Shown: one piece after another, positions 35,788-44,353 of the stretch | How the letters are laid out: every line of letters begins with the position of its first letter | Numbering within the stretch: position 1 is the stretch's first letter | NCBI RefSeq assembly: GCF_013403925.1 | Contig: NZ_JABFDJ010000002.1 | Span: 682,001 to 746,000, forward strand | Origin: Winogradskyella wichelsiae | Lineage (GTDB): Bacteria; Bacteroidota; Bacteroidia; Flavobacteriales; Flavobacteriaceae | Length of the DNA: 64,000 nucleotides | Direction: 5' to 3' | Position numbers and translations under genes: made by a program | The notes under the pieces: generated by a model | Told to the model about the DNA's origin: nothing | The model's input: only the letters and a program-made list of their open reading frames with translations | Databases searched by the model: none

Positions 35788-36846
35788 TTAAACATCATCA
35801 TAATCCACAACAACAGAAGCTGAAGTTGGATGCGCTTGGCATGTTAAAATTAAACCTTCGGCAACTTCACTATCTGTAAGGATATTGTTTTGTCGCATTT
35901 TAGCTTCACCTTCAGTAACTCTTGCAATACAACTGCTACAAATTCCGCCTTGGCAAGAGTAAGGGGCGTCAATATCTTGTTTTAATGCAGCTTCTAAAAT
36001 GGTTTGTTCTTGAGACATGCTGAATTCAAATTCTTCTTCATCAACTAAAACCTTTATTTTAGTCTCACCAGAAGGTAAATCTGTAGCAGCAGTCGTTTCT
36101 GCTTCAACAGGAGCTGTAAATAATTCAAAAGCAATTGCTTTTTCCTTTACTCCGTTTTCAATTAAAACATCTTTTACGGTATGGATCATTTGTTCTGGGC
36201 CACAGAGGTAAAACTTTTCAATCGTTACCTCTTTGTATTTGTTCTTAACGATGAGGTTAACGGTGCTTTTTTCAATTCTACCTAATAAAGCATCTTCTTC
36301 TCGAGCTTGACTGTATATAAAGTGAACATGAAAACGGTTGCCATACTGCGCTTGTAATTCTACAAGTTCTTTAAAAAACATGGTGTTTTTAGAAGATTTG
36401 TTTCCGTAAACGAGTATGAAGTTACTAAACGCTTCGTTTTCTAGAAGGGTTTTGGCAATACTTAAAATAGGTGTAATTCCACTTCCTGCAGCAAAAGCAG
36501 CAATGGTTCTTGTTTTAGCATCGTTAGCTTCAAATGTAAAACGACCATTAGGTTCTGCAACCTCTAATACGTCACCAGCTTTTAGTGTATTATTAGCATA
36601 AATTGAAAATGTTCCACCTTCAACAGCCTTAACTGCAACGGTTAGATTTCCACTTTTTTCTGAAGCACAAATAGAGTAATCTCTACGAATATCTTCATCA
36701 TTAATAGTGGTTTTCAAAGTAATATATTGTCCGGCTTTAAAGCTGAATTTTTCCTTAAGATTTTCAGGAACGTCAAATGTAATCGCAACCGATTGGTCTG
36801 TAACCTTGTCGATTGACTTTATAGTGAGTGAGTGAAATTGTGACAT
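35788..36846 (-). CDS. PaaE-like ferredoxin/flavodoxin-NAD(P)H oxidoreductase with C-terminal 2Fe-2S domain
   Basis: A 352-residue electron-transfer protein with three domains in order: FAD-binding (RDYSICAS near residue 50-60), NAD(P)-binding (AAGSGITPILSIAKTLL, then YLCGPEQMI), and a plant-type 2Fe-2S domain with Cys298, Cys303, Cys306 and Cys336. This is the layout of PaaE/HmpX-type reductases that feed oxygenases. Start is ATG 36846 (MSQFHSLTIKS). The frame extends to 36876, but a perfect -7 box lies inside that extension. No paaABCD genes are near, so its partner is unknown; general redox supply is possible. Confidence 0.9.
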   Translation of the reverse strand: MSQFHSLTIKSIDKVTDQSVAITFDVPENLKEKFSFKAGQYITLKTTINDEDIRRDYSICASEKSGNLTVAVKAVEGGTFSIYANNTLKAGDVLEVAEPNGRFTFEANDAKTRTIAAFAAGSGITPILSIAKTLLENEAFSNFILVYGNKSSKNTMFFKELVELQAQYGNRFHVHFIYSQAREEDALLGRIEKSTVNLIVKNKYKEVTIEKFYLCGPEQMIHTVKDVLIENGVKEKAIAFELFTAPVEAETTAATDLPSGETKIKVLVDEEEFEFSMSQEQTILEAALKQDIDAPYSCQGGICSSCIARVTEGEAKMRQNNILTDSEVAEGLILTCQAHPTSASVVVDYDDV

Positions 36847-36863
36847 CAAAAAATAATTTTGTG

Positions 36864-36871
36864 CAAAGATA
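36864..36871 (-). promoter_or_regulatory. Candidate -7 promoter box for the PaaE-like gene
   Basis: Minus strand TATCTTTG, a perfect TAnnTTTG; transcription from about 36858 gives an 11-base leader to ATG 36846. No clear TTG -33 at normal spacing. The box falls within the longer open frame, arguing for the shorter start. Confidence 0.5.
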
Positions 36872-36950
36872 GACATTCTGTTGCATACCTAAAGGGTATC
36901 AAAAGCCTGAGAGGTCTAAAATTTTAATAAATACACATACCTAAGTTTCT

Positions 36951-36979
36951 TATACATAAGAAAATTATGTATATATTTG
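36951..36979 (+). promoter_or_regulatory. padR promoter with overlapping inverted-repeat operator
   Basis: A perfect 9-base inverted repeat TATACATAA (36951-36959) and TTATGTATA (36965-36973), 5-base spacer, runs into the -7 box TATATTTG (36972-36979), 7 bases before the padR ATG at 36987. It contains the ACAT...ATGT half-sites typical of PadR-family operators. Binding here would block transcription, so autorepression is predicted. Confidence 0.6.
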
Positions 36980-36986
36980 TGAGACG

Positions 36987-37319
36987 ATGAGCAATTCAAA
37001 ATTATATAAAGGAAGTTTAACGACTATCATTTTAAAGCTATTAAATGAGCACGATAAAATGTATGGTTACGAGATTACCCAAAGGGTAAAGGAATTAACT
37101 AAAGGTGAGTTGAAAATTACGGAAGGTGCATTATACCCGGCTTTACACAAGTTAGAAGCAGAAGGTTTGTTAGATGTCGAAGTTGCAAAAGTAGATAACC
37201 GATTGCGTAAATATTATAAACTCACAGAAACTGGGACCAAAGAAACCGTTAATAAGCTAGAAGAATTAGCAGACTATATTAAAACGATGCAGGCGTTAGT
37301 GAATCCTAAATTAGCTTAG
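36987..37319 (+). CDS. PadR family transcriptional regulator
   Basis: A 110-residue DNA-binding protein of the short PadR subfamily. The winged-helix part includes LYKGSLTTIILKLLNEHDKMYGYEITQRV, summarised by the conserved KGSL, MYGYEI and LKITEGALYPALHKLE signatures; the C-terminal helix (about 80-105) should form the dimer contact. Such regulators often control a neighbouring ABC transporter and release DNA on binding a small hydrophobic molecule. Here the next four genes encode two small membrane proteins and an ABC pair, and an operator-like dyad lies on its own promoter. The next ATG is 6 bases after its stop. Confidence 0.92.
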   Translation: MSNSKLYKGSLTTIILKLLNEHDKMYGYEITQRVKELTKGELKITEGALYPALHKLEAEGLLDVEVAKVDNRLRKYYKLTETGTKETVNKLEELADYIKTMQALVNPKLA

Positions 37320-37325
37320 GTTGTG

Positions 37326-37961
37326 ATGAGGTTAGAAAAAGAAGACATACAATTTATAGATGATTTTCTCATATATAAAAAGATAAAACATCTTGATATT
37401 AGAGTTGAATTAATAGATCATTTGGCAACAGAGTTCGAAGATTCTTCTGCTTATGTTATTATTGAAGATTTTTTATTAAGTAAAGTTAACTTTATATTAG
37501 AGTTTGATAAGAAACAGAAGAAGACGATTCATTGGAGTTATCAAAAGTTGCTTTGGGTTCAGTTTGCAAAGTTTTTTTATCAATTAAAATTTGTAGTAAT
37601 ATTTATCGCATTAGAAATTTTTGGGTATATAATATTTAATCTTTTTAGTTTAAAGACCTTTAGCTTTATTTGGTTAACGACACTGGCAATTTTGTTACTT
37701 TATCCTATATATTATCAAATTAGGTATTCTAAAGCATTAAAAAAAGTTCAATCTATGCAATCATTGTTTAGTATAACTTCACTTCCCTCTGTGTTTTTAT
37801 ATACGTTTGGTGTTTTAAAAGATTATTTATTCGAAACACCAACAGTATTAGTCTTATACTTTAGCATTTCGCTTTTATTAAGTCTTTCTGCGGTAATTGT
37901 AATTGAAAACAATAGAAGAAAAATTATAGAGAAATATATTAATCTTGTAAGAGAAACATGA
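37326..37961 (+). CDS. Small membrane protein with HAAS-like N-terminal module, first of a pair
   Basis: A 211-residue protein, start ATG 37326 (a GTG lies one codon earlier). The N-terminal ~60 residues are soluble and helical with the core RVELIDHLATEFED; then come about four to five membrane helices (for example IFGYIIFNLFS, TLAILLLYPIYY). The next gene has the same N-terminal core (QTELVDHLANDIEV), so the two are diverged paralogues. The E/D-x-L-x-DHL pattern recalls the HAAS-type helical module that often accompanies PadR regulators, which I offer as a tentative link. Overlaps the next gene by 4 bases (ATGA). Function unknown. Confidence 0.7.
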   Translation: MRLEKEDIQFIDDFLIYKKIKHLDIRVELIDHLATEFEDSSAYVIIEDFLLSKVNFILEFDKKQKKTIHWSYQKLLWVQFAKFFYQLKFVVIFIALEIFGYIIFNLFSLKTFSFIWLTTLAILLLYPIYYQIRYSKALKKVQSMQSLFSITSLPSVFLYTFGVLKDYLFETPTVLVLYFSISLLLSLSAVIVIENNRRKIIEKYINLVRET

Positions 37962-38647
37962 AACTAACCGAATCCCAAATACAAGAACTCTACGCTTTTA
38001 CAAGACAACATTTTGTAGAACATTACGATTTACAAACAGAACTGGTAGATCATTTAGCCAATGACATAGAAGTCCAATGGCAAAAAGAATCTAAAATTAG
38101 TTTTGAAGATGCTAAAAACAGAGCCTTTAAAAAATTTGGCATTTTTGGTTTTATGGATGCCATTGAGCAAAAAGGTAAAGCTATGAACAAACGCTATAGA
38201 GGTTATTTGTGGACTGAGCTTAAAAAATGGTTCGAGATGCCACAAATTATCGCGACTATTGCTTTGTTTTTAATGTTCTATGTGGCGTTTTCAACTGTGT
38301 ATACGACAGCTTTAGCTTTGGTGTTTTTTGGGGTTATATTAGTTTGGTGTACTTATAAAAGTATTCAACTCAACAAGCAGTTTAGGCAACGCAAAGAGGT
38401 TTCTAATAAAAAATGGATGCTCGAAGAAATGATTTTTAAACAAGCGGGTAGTACAATGTTTGTTTTTATGTCGCAATTATATAATGTGTATCAAATTCCA
38501 GAAAGCTTTGGTGAAAATGCCTATTTTTTAGTTCTTTTTTCTTTAGCATTTACGGCCTTAACGTTAATAAATTACATCAGTCTAGAGGTAATTCCTAGTA
38601 AGGCTGAAAAATTACTGAATGAAGCTTATCCGGAATTTAGTTTGTAA
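37958..38647 (+). CDS. Small membrane protein with HAAS-like N-terminal module, second of a pair
   Basis: A 229-residue protein: N-terminal helical module with HYDLQTELVDHLANDIEV (about residues 18-35), a second charged helical part (EDAKNRAFKKFGIFGFMDAIEQ), then about four membrane helices (ATIALFLMFYVAFSTVY, ALALVFFGVILVW and two near the C-terminus). The FKKFG segment resembles the ends of HAAS-like units. Starts in an ATGA overlap with its paralogue, and the permease gene begins 52 bases after its stop. Likely a membrane partner or sensor of the PadR/ABC unit; this is inferred from the order of genes only. Confidence 0.7.
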   Translation: MKLTESQIQELYAFTRQHFVEHYDLQTELVDHLANDIEVQWQKESKISFEDAKNRAFKKFGIFGFMDAIEQKGKAMNKRYRGYLWTELKKWFEMPQIIATIALFLMFYVAFSTVYTTALALVFFGVILVWCTYKSIQLNKQFRQRKEVSNKKWMLEEMIFKQAGSTMFVFMSQLYNVYQIPESFGENAYFLVLFSLAFTALTLINYISLEVIPSKAEKLLNEAYPEFSL

Positions 38648-38699
38648 CAAATTTTTCTTTTTTGATACTTATCTCATATAACCAACCCATCATTACATT

Positions 38700-40178
38700 A
38701 TGATAAAACATTTTCTCAATCTCGAGTGGAAACAATATTTTCGTTCGTCCTATTGGCAAAAGAATATGGTAATTAATATCTTCATGGTATTATTTGCGCT
38801 CTATTTTGTTGCTGTTTTTATAGGATTAGGTATTGGATTACTTTATTTACTAAAAGAAGGTTTTCCAGATCAAGATCCGTTTGTAGTTGCAAATAATTAC
38901 CTGTTTTATTGGATTATTGCAGATTTGCTAATGCGTTTCTTTTTACAAAAATTACCAGTAATGAGTGTGAAACCGTTGTTAACGCTTCCTATTAAACGCG
39001 CTACTGTTGTAAATTATGTTTTGGGGAAATCGGCACTTTCATTTTTCAACTTTTTACCTCTGTTTGCCATTATTCCTTTTAGCTTTATGTTAGTAAGTGA
39101 TGGTTATGAAACATCTTTAGTTTTAACTTGGATGTTTACGATGATGATTTCGGTACTCATTATTAATTTCTTGAATTTTATAATTGAAGCATTTTCAGCA
39201 GAATCCGAAATATCATTTTTACCAATAATTGTTATCATTGGTGTTTTATTTGGGTTAAATTATTTTGAAATTCTACCAATGACATCTTTAATAGGAAGTG
39301 GATTCTTGGCCATTGCGCATCATCCAATTCTTATATTAATTCCAATTATAATTTTAGGATTATGTTACGGTTTCAATTTTAAAATCTTAAAGAAGAAATT
39401 GTATTTAGACAGTTCATTAAAATCTAAAGTAACTGAAGTAAATGCTTCAGACTTATCTTGGACAGAGCGTTTTGGTGATATAGCACCTTTTATGAAACTC
39501 GATTTAAAATTGATTTGGAGAAATAAACGAACCAAATCGATGGTGTTTCTATTGTTTATTGGTGTCCTATACGGATTGTTCTTTTATCCACAGCCAGTGT
39601 ATCGAGAAATGACATTTATGTTTGCTTTAATCGGTATATTTTCTACAGGATTCTTTCTTATTAATTTTGGGCAATTTATTCCGGCTTGGGATAGTGGTTA
39701 TTATAAATTACTAATGAGTCAGAACATTAAATACGAACAATATTTACGTTCAAAATTTATCCTTATGGTAATTAGCGTCGTAATTCTATTTGTTCTAGGA
39801 ATTCCTTATGTTTACTTTGGTTATAAAATCTTAATTGCACATTTTGCAGCGGCAATTTATAACATTGGTGTTAATACGCACGTCATTCTTTGGGGAGGCT
39901 CTTATAACCGAAAAAAAATAAATTTAGATAAAAAAGCAGCCTTTAATTATCAAGGTACCGGAGCTGTACAATGGTTAATTGGTATTCCATTAATGATTGT
40001 TCCAATGGGGTTATTTGGACTTGTAAATTGGCTTGTAGGTTTTGCGGCAGCAATAGCTTTATTAATGGTACTTGGAGTTGCGGGTATTGTGTTTCATAAA
40101 AAATTAATGAAATTCATAACCAAGAAATATATCAACTCTAAATACAAAATGATTGACGCTTTTAGTCAAGATAACTAA
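38700..40178 (+). CDS. DUF5687 family ABC transporter permease
   Basis: A 492-residue membrane protein with about 12 helices. The start MIKHFLNLEWKQYFRSSYWQ and later LKLIWRNKRTKSM fit DUF5687, a Bacteroidota ABC-2-like permease family; the charged LNLEWK and LDLKLIWRN segments before each helix bundle suggest two homologous halves, as in fused permeases. Directly followed, after 14 bases, by its ATPase gene. Substrate unknown; with a PadR regulator upstream, export of a toxic or membrane-active compound is a fair guess. Confidence 0.85.
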   Translation: MIKHFLNLEWKQYFRSSYWQKNMVINIFMVLFALYFVAVFIGLGIGLLYLLKEGFPDQDPFVVANNYLFYWIIADLLMRFFLQKLPVMSVKPLLTLPIKRATVVNYVLGKSALSFFNFLPLFAIIPFSFMLVSDGYETSLVLTWMFTMMISVLIINFLNFIIEAFSAESEISFLPIIVIIGVLFGLNYFEILPMTSLIGSGFLAIAHHPILILIPIIILGLCYGFNFKILKKKLYLDSSLKSKVTEVNASDLSWTERFGDIAPFMKLDLKLIWRNKRTKSMVFLLFIGVLYGLFFYPQPVYREMTFMFALIGIFSTGFFLINFGQFIPAWDSGYYKLLMSQNIKYEQYLRSKFILMVISVVILFVLGIPYVYFGYKILIAHFAAAIYNIGVNTHVILWGGSYNRKKINLDKKAAFNYQGTGAVQWLIGIPLMIVPMGLFGLVNWLVGFAAAIALLMVLGVAGIVFHKKLMKFITKKYINSKYKMIDAFSQDN

Positions 40179-40192
40179 TAATACATCTCATC

Positions 40193-40915
40193 ATGATATA
40201 TACAAAAAATCTTACCAAAACATATAACGGAACTACAGTTCTAAATATTGAAGAATTAAGCATTCCTAAAGGCCAAAGTTTTGGTTTAGTTGGAAATAAT
40301 GGAGCAGGGAAAACAACCTATTTTAGTTTATTGCTCGATTTAATTAAGCCAACAACAGGAAACATTACCAGTAATAATGTAGTTGTAGATGAAAGCGAAG
40401 ATTGGAAACCGTTTACATCCTCTTTTATAGATGAAAGTTTCTTAATTGGTTACTTAACACCAGAAGAATACTTTTATTTTATTGGAGAATTAAGAGGGCA
40501 AAATAAAGCAGATATCGATAATTTAACCGCTAAGTTTGAAGACTTCTTTAATGGTGAAATTATTGGGAAGAAGAAATACTTAAGAGATTTAAGTAAAGGA
40601 AATCAGAAAAAAGCAGGAATTGTAGCCGCGCTTATTGGTCATCCTGAAGTTATCATTTTAGATGAGCCATTTGCGAATCTAGATCCAACAACGCAAATTC
40701 GTTTAAAGCAAATTATTAAAGATTTAGCCCAAAAACAAGGTGTTACAGTTTTAGTATCCAGTCACGATTTAACTCACGTAACGGATGTTTGTGAGCGTAT
40801 TGTGGTTTTAGAAAAAGGAAATGTGGTTAAAGATTTAGAAACAAATCCAGAAACTTTAAAAGAATTAGAAGCACACTTTTCTGGTGGCACAATATTTTCT
40901 GACGAAGAAGAATAA
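40193..40915 (+). CDS. ABC transporter ATP-binding protein
   Basis: A 240-residue ATPase partner of the preceding permease. Complete motifs: Walker A GNNGAGKTT (residues 34-42), signature LSKGNQKKAG (133-142), Walker B VIILDEPFANLD (Asp157, Glu158) and the switch His191 in VSSHDL. It has the small size of ABC-2/DrrA-type ATPases, and an acidic tail (SDEEE). Last gene of the padR unit; a strong terminator follows at 40935-40970. Confidence 0.94.
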   Translation: MIYTKNLTKTYNGTTVLNIEELSIPKGQSFGLVGNNGAGKTTYFSLLLDLIKPTTGNITSNNVVVDESEDWKPFTSSFIDESFLIGYLTPEEYFYFIGELRGQNKADIDNLTAKFEDFFNGEIIGKKKYLRDLSKGNQKKAGIVAALIGHPEVIILDEPFANLDPTTQIRLKQIIKDLAQKQGVTVLVSSHDLTHVTDVCERIVVLEKGNVVKDLETNPETLKELEAHFSGGTIFSDEEE

Positions 40916-40934
40916 TCGTTTATATTTATAATTG

Positions 40935-40970
40935 AAGGCTCGTAATTAATTGTTAGTTACGAGCCTTTTT
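40935..40970 (+). terminator. Rho-independent terminator after the ABC operon
   Basis: Perfect 11-base stem AAGGCTCGTAA (40935-40945) with TTACGAGCCTT (40957-40967), 11-base loop, then a T run ending at 40970. Confidence 0.9.
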
Positions 40971-41045
40971 ATGTTGAAGCCTGTTGTAGTTACTCAAAAA
41001 ACGATTAAATAATATTAGAAGTTCAAAAAGATGCTTATTTTTACG

Positions 41046-41078
41046 AACTAACACACTAAATACGGTGTGTTTTAGTTA
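41046..41078 (+). promoter_or_regulatory. Imperfect dyad upstream of sprE
   Basis: Core arms AACACAC (41050-41056) and GTGTGTT (41065-41071) are perfect, with AACTA and TTAGTT flanks continuing the symmetry after a bulge. It lies 32 bases before the TTG start of sprE and may be a regulator site or a leader hairpin. No consensus -7 box is visible nearby. Confidence 0.4.
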
Positions 41079-41102
41079 TCTATTAATCAAATAGAACCAA
41101 CG

Positions 41103-43712
41103 TTGAAAACCTATTACAAACTTATATTGCCTTTGTTTTGTGTGATGATGCTAGTTCAAAGCTGTTCGCGCAAGAAGGATAAATTTATAAATCGAAATTT
41201 TCACGCCTTAACTACAGAGTTCAATATACTTTATAATGGTAATATTGCTTTACAGCGAGGTATAGATAATGTAAACAACGAATTTACTGAAGACTTCTGG
41301 AATCTCTTGCCTGTAGAGCGTATGGAGATAAAAGATGACATTTTTCTTCCAGGACAAACTGAAAATGCAGACTTTGAGCGTGCTGAAGAAAAAGCGATAA
41401 AAGCCATTCAGAAGCATAGTATGAATTTTGATGGTAAGGAAAAAAACCCTCAAATTGACGAATCTTATTTACTTTTAGGAAAAGCACGTTACTTCGATCA
41501 ACGTTTTGTTCCTGCTATGGCAGCTTTCAATAATATTCTTAATAAATACCCAACTAGCGATAAAATTAATCAAGTTAAAATCTGGCGCGAAAAAACAAGT
41601 ATGCGTTTAGATAATGATCGTGGTGCAATTGATAAACTAAAACGTTTATTAGAGGAAGAAGAATTAGAAGAGCAAGATTTAGCAGATGCTACAGCAACAC
41701 TAGCTCAGGCTTATATTAATATAAAATCTAAAGATAGTGCTATTGCTCAACTTTCTATAGCTGCAGAAAACACTAAGATTAAAAGAGAAAAAGCACGTTA
41801 TCATTTTATTAAAGCACAATTATATAACGAGTTTGGTAAAAAAGATAGCGCAAATTTAGAATTCGATGCTATTATAAAAATGCATCGTCAAATACCAAGA
41901 TCATTTTACATTAACGCACACATTGAAAAAACGAACAATTATGATTTTTCAACTGTAGATCCAGTAGTTTTTGAAGAATACCTTGTTGATTTAGAAGAGA
42001 ATAGAGAGAATAGACCCTTTTTAGATAAAATCCATTATCGTATTGCAGAATATTACCGCAATAATGTGTCAGATAGTATTTCAGAAGTGTACTATAACAA
42101 GTCACTTAGAAAAATTACGTCAGATAAATATTTAAAGTCGCTTGATTATGAGACGCTAGGAAATATGTATTTCGATAGAAATATTTATAAAACAGCAGGC
42201 GCATATTACGATAGCACTATGACGGCTATGGTTACAAACTCAAAACCTTTTAGAGTTATTAAAAAGAAGCGTGAAAACTTAGACGATGTTATTTATTATG
42301 AAGGTATCGCACAGGTTGATGATAGTATTATAAGAATTGTAAACCTTCCTAAAGAGGAGCAATTAGCAGTTTATACAAAATATGCAGATAATCAGCGTTT
42401 AAAGGCTTTAGAAGAAAAAAAGCGACAAGATGAAGTTATAGAGAAACAAAAGAATCAATCAGTGCCAACACCTCAAAACCTAAATGTGTCAAGAGCTTTA
42501 AGTAGTTCAACAGGTAGGTCTAAAGATCTTAATTCTGCAAGTAACAATAGTGGTAAGAGTACTTTTTATTTTTACAATTCTACAACTGTAGCATATGGTA
42601 AAAATGAATTTCTAAAACTTTGGGGAGATCGCAAACTTCAAGATAATTGGAGACTTACCAATCAGAGAGCAGATATTGTAAACGAAGATAAAGATGATTT
42701 AGGTGGAGATGCTGAGGTTGAAGACGAGCGTTTTAATCCAGAAATATATTTAGCCTCTTTGCCAACAGATCAAAAAGATATTGACAGTATAGTTAAAGAG
42801 CGCAACTTTGCCTATTATCAGTTGGGTATTATCTATAAAGAGAAATTTAAGGAATTTGAGTTGGCAAAAGATAAGCTTGAAAAACTTTTAAGCAACGAGC
42901 CTGAAGATCGATTAATACTACCTTCAAGATATAATTTGTATCGTATTTACGTAGAGTTAGGTTTAAGCGCAAGAGCAGAAACGATGAAAATGGCCATTAT
43001 AAAAGGTTATCCAGATTCGAGGTATGCAGAAATTCTTTTAAACCCACAATCAGAATTATCTAAAGACGAAAACAGTCCAGAAGCAATATATACAAAGCTC
43101 TATAATCAATTTGAGCAAGAAGAGTATGCGGCAGTAATAGCAGAAGCCGAAACGCAGATTAAGCGATTAGAAGGAGATGACATTGTGCCTAAATTTGAAA
43201 TTATAAAAGCTTCAGCTAAAGGTAGGCTTTATGGTTTTGAAGCTTACAAAGAAGGTATTAATTATATCGCTTTAACTTATGGAAATACAGTTGAAGGAAA
43301 GAAAGCACAAGATATCTTAGAGAATGCCGTTCCGGTTTTAGCTAAAAAAGAATTTATTTCTGATGATGATGCAGGTAAATTCAATGTTATTTATCAATTT
43401 AAAAATAACTCAGGAGAAGATGTCGAAGCGTTTATAAAAACGTTAGATGAGGAAGTTGCCAAAATCACATACTTTGATCTTAATACATCAAAAGATGTTT
43501 ACGATGAGAATACCACTTTTATTGTTGTGCATGGCTTAAAAAGCATTGGAGGTGCAAATGGATTTGGCGAATTGCTTAAAACAGGAGAAAAAGATAAAAA
43601 CGGGCGAGCTGTAAAGCCAAAAATTACAAGACCTTACTTTGCTATCTCATCACCAAATTATGCAATCATTCAACGACATAAAAATTTGAATGTCTATTTA
43701 GAACTAAAGTAA
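41103..43712 (+). CDS. sprE: TPR-containing lipoprotein, SprE-like (gliding motility/type 9 secretion)
   Basis: An 869-residue lipoprotein with TPR-like helical repeats. I identify it as SprE, needed in flavobacteria for gliding and type 9 protein secretion, from size, the lipoprotein start (KTYYKLILPLFCVMMLVQSC, Cys21), the adjoining RNFHALTTEFNILYNGN stretch and its place before bactofilin and the atp genes. The start must be TTG 41103: an in-frame TAG lies at 41073-41075, no ATG follows it, and the next Met codons would cut the signal peptide. TPR-like regions run from about residue 110 to 360 and 560 to 720. Membrane-bound, facing the periplasm. Confidence 0.82.
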   Translation: MKTYYKLILPLFCVMMLVQSCSRKKDKFINRNFHALTTEFNILYNGNIALQRGIDNVNNEFTEDFWNLLPVERMEIKDDIFLPGQTENADFERAEEKAIKAIQKHSMNFDGKEKNPQIDESYLLLGKARYFDQRFVPAMAAFNNILNKYPTSDKINQVKIWREKTSMRLDNDRGAIDKLKRLLEEEELEEQDLADATATLAQAYINIKSKDSAIAQLSIAAENTKIKREKARYHFIKAQLYNEFGKKDSANLEFDAIIKMHRQIPRSFYINAHIEKTNNYDFSTVDPVVFEEYLVDLEENRENRPFLDKIHYRIAEYYRNNVSDSISEVYYNKSLRKITSDKYLKSLDYETLGNMYFDRNIYKTAGAYYDSTMTAMVTNSKPFRVIKKKRENLDDVIYYEGIAQVDDSIIRIVNLPKEEQLAVYTKYADNQRLKALEEKKRQDEVIEKQKNQSVPTPQNLNVSRALSSSTGRSKDLNSASNNSGKSTFYFYNSTTVAYGKNEFLKLWGDRKLQDNWRLTNQRADIVNEDKDDLGGDAEVEDERFNPEIYLASLPTDQKDIDSIVKERNFAYYQLGIIYKEKFKEFELAKDKLEKLLSNEPEDRLILPSRYNLYRIYVELGLSARAETMKMAIIKGYPDSRYAEILLNPQSELSKDENSPEAIYTKLYNQFEQEEYAAVIAEAETQIKRLEGDDIVPKFEIIKASAKGRLYGFEAYKEGINYIALTYGNTVEGKKAQDILENAVPVLAKKEFISDDDAGKFNVIYQFKNNSGEDVEAFIKTLDEEVAKITYFDLNTSKDVYDENTTFIVVHGLKSIGGANGFGELLKTGEKDKNGRAVKPKITRPYFAISSPNYAIIQRHKNLNVYLELK

Positions 43713-43728
43713 TTTAAAAAGAATCATT

Positions 43729-44151
43729 ATGTTTTCTTCAGAAAGAAAAAAACCAAAACTACAAACAATTATGGAAACAAGTACGCAACAAAATATAATA
43801 GCTCAGGGCACTAAAATTGTTGGTGATATAGAGAGTCAAGGTCCATTTAGGATTGACGGTACTGTAGAGGGTAACGTTAAAACGTCTGGTAAAATTGTTG
43901 TTGGTAAATCTGGTTACATTAAAGGAACCTTACAAGGTGAAAATGCTGATTTTGAAGGTAAATTTTCAGGTAAGCTTATCCTTTCGGGCACGTTGTCTTT
44001 AAAAGCTACTGCAAATATTGAAGGAGAAGTACACATTAATAAGCTTGCTGTAGAGCCAGGAGCAACATTTAATGCTACTTGTTCTATGAAGGGTAATGTA
44101 AAGTCACTAACTAACGAGTCTGCTAAAGCGCAAAGTGTCCAAAGCAAATAA
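43729..44151 (+). CDS. Bactofilin (polymer-forming cytoskeletal protein)
   Basis: A 140-residue bactofilin: an unstructured N-terminus, then a beta-helix core of short repeats such as IVGDIESQGPFRIDGTVEG, VVGKSGYIKGTL and LSLKATANIEGEVHINKL, and a Ser/Lys-rich tail. Bactofilins self-assemble without nucleotide and organise envelope or morphogenesis proteins at the inner membrane. Starts 16 bases after sprE, and its tail overlaps atpZ by 17 bases, so it is embedded in the sprE-atp gene run. ATG 43729 is used; an internal ATG at 43771 would also leave the core intact. Confidence 0.93.
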   Translation: MFSSERKKPKLQTIMETSTQQNIIAQGTKIVGDIESQGPFRIDGTVEGNVKTSGKIVVGKSGYIKGTLQGENADFEGKFSGKLILSGTLSLKATANIEGEVHINKLAVEPGATFNATCSMKGNVKSLTNESAKAQSVQSK

Positions 44152-44353
44152 TAATCCAAGTAAGTTTATTAGATTCACCGCCGTTGGGATTCAAATGGGA
44201 GGTGTTATTTTTCTTGGCCATTATTTAGGGCAATGGTTAGATGCAAAGTACGAGAAGGATTTTTGGGATACTATCTTAACCCTTTTGTCTGTTTTTGCAT
44301 CTATATATTTGGTAATTTCACAAGTTATAAAAGTGTCTAAAGAAGATGATTAA
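44135..44353 (+). CDS. AtpZ/AtpI family protein
   Basis: A 72-residue inner-membrane protein with two helices (GIQMGGVIFLGHYLGQWLDA, and ILTLLSVFASIYLVIS), matching the AtpZ/AtpI family encoded at the front of ATP synthase operons and thought to help c-ring assembly or ion uptake. GTG start at 44135, overlapping the bactofilin gene by 17 bases; its stop overlaps the next gene by 8. The GxxLGxWLD pattern is typical for the family. Confidence 0.88.
   Translation: MSKANNNPSKFIRFTAVGIQMGGVIFLGHYLGQWLDAKYEKDFWDTILTLLSVFASIYLVISQVIKVSKEDD

Noticed and set aside
36847-36876. 10-residue N-terminal extension of the PaaE-like reductase
   Set aside because: A perfect minus-strand -7 box (36864-36871) lies inside it.
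41250-41487. Two minus-strand open frames opposite sprE
   Set aside because: Low-complexity, Phe/Leu-rich translations typical of antisense frames in A+T-rich DNA.
43914-44159. Minus-strand open frame opposite bactofilin
   Set aside because: It is a shadow of the conserved bactofilin frame, without start signals or recognisable content.
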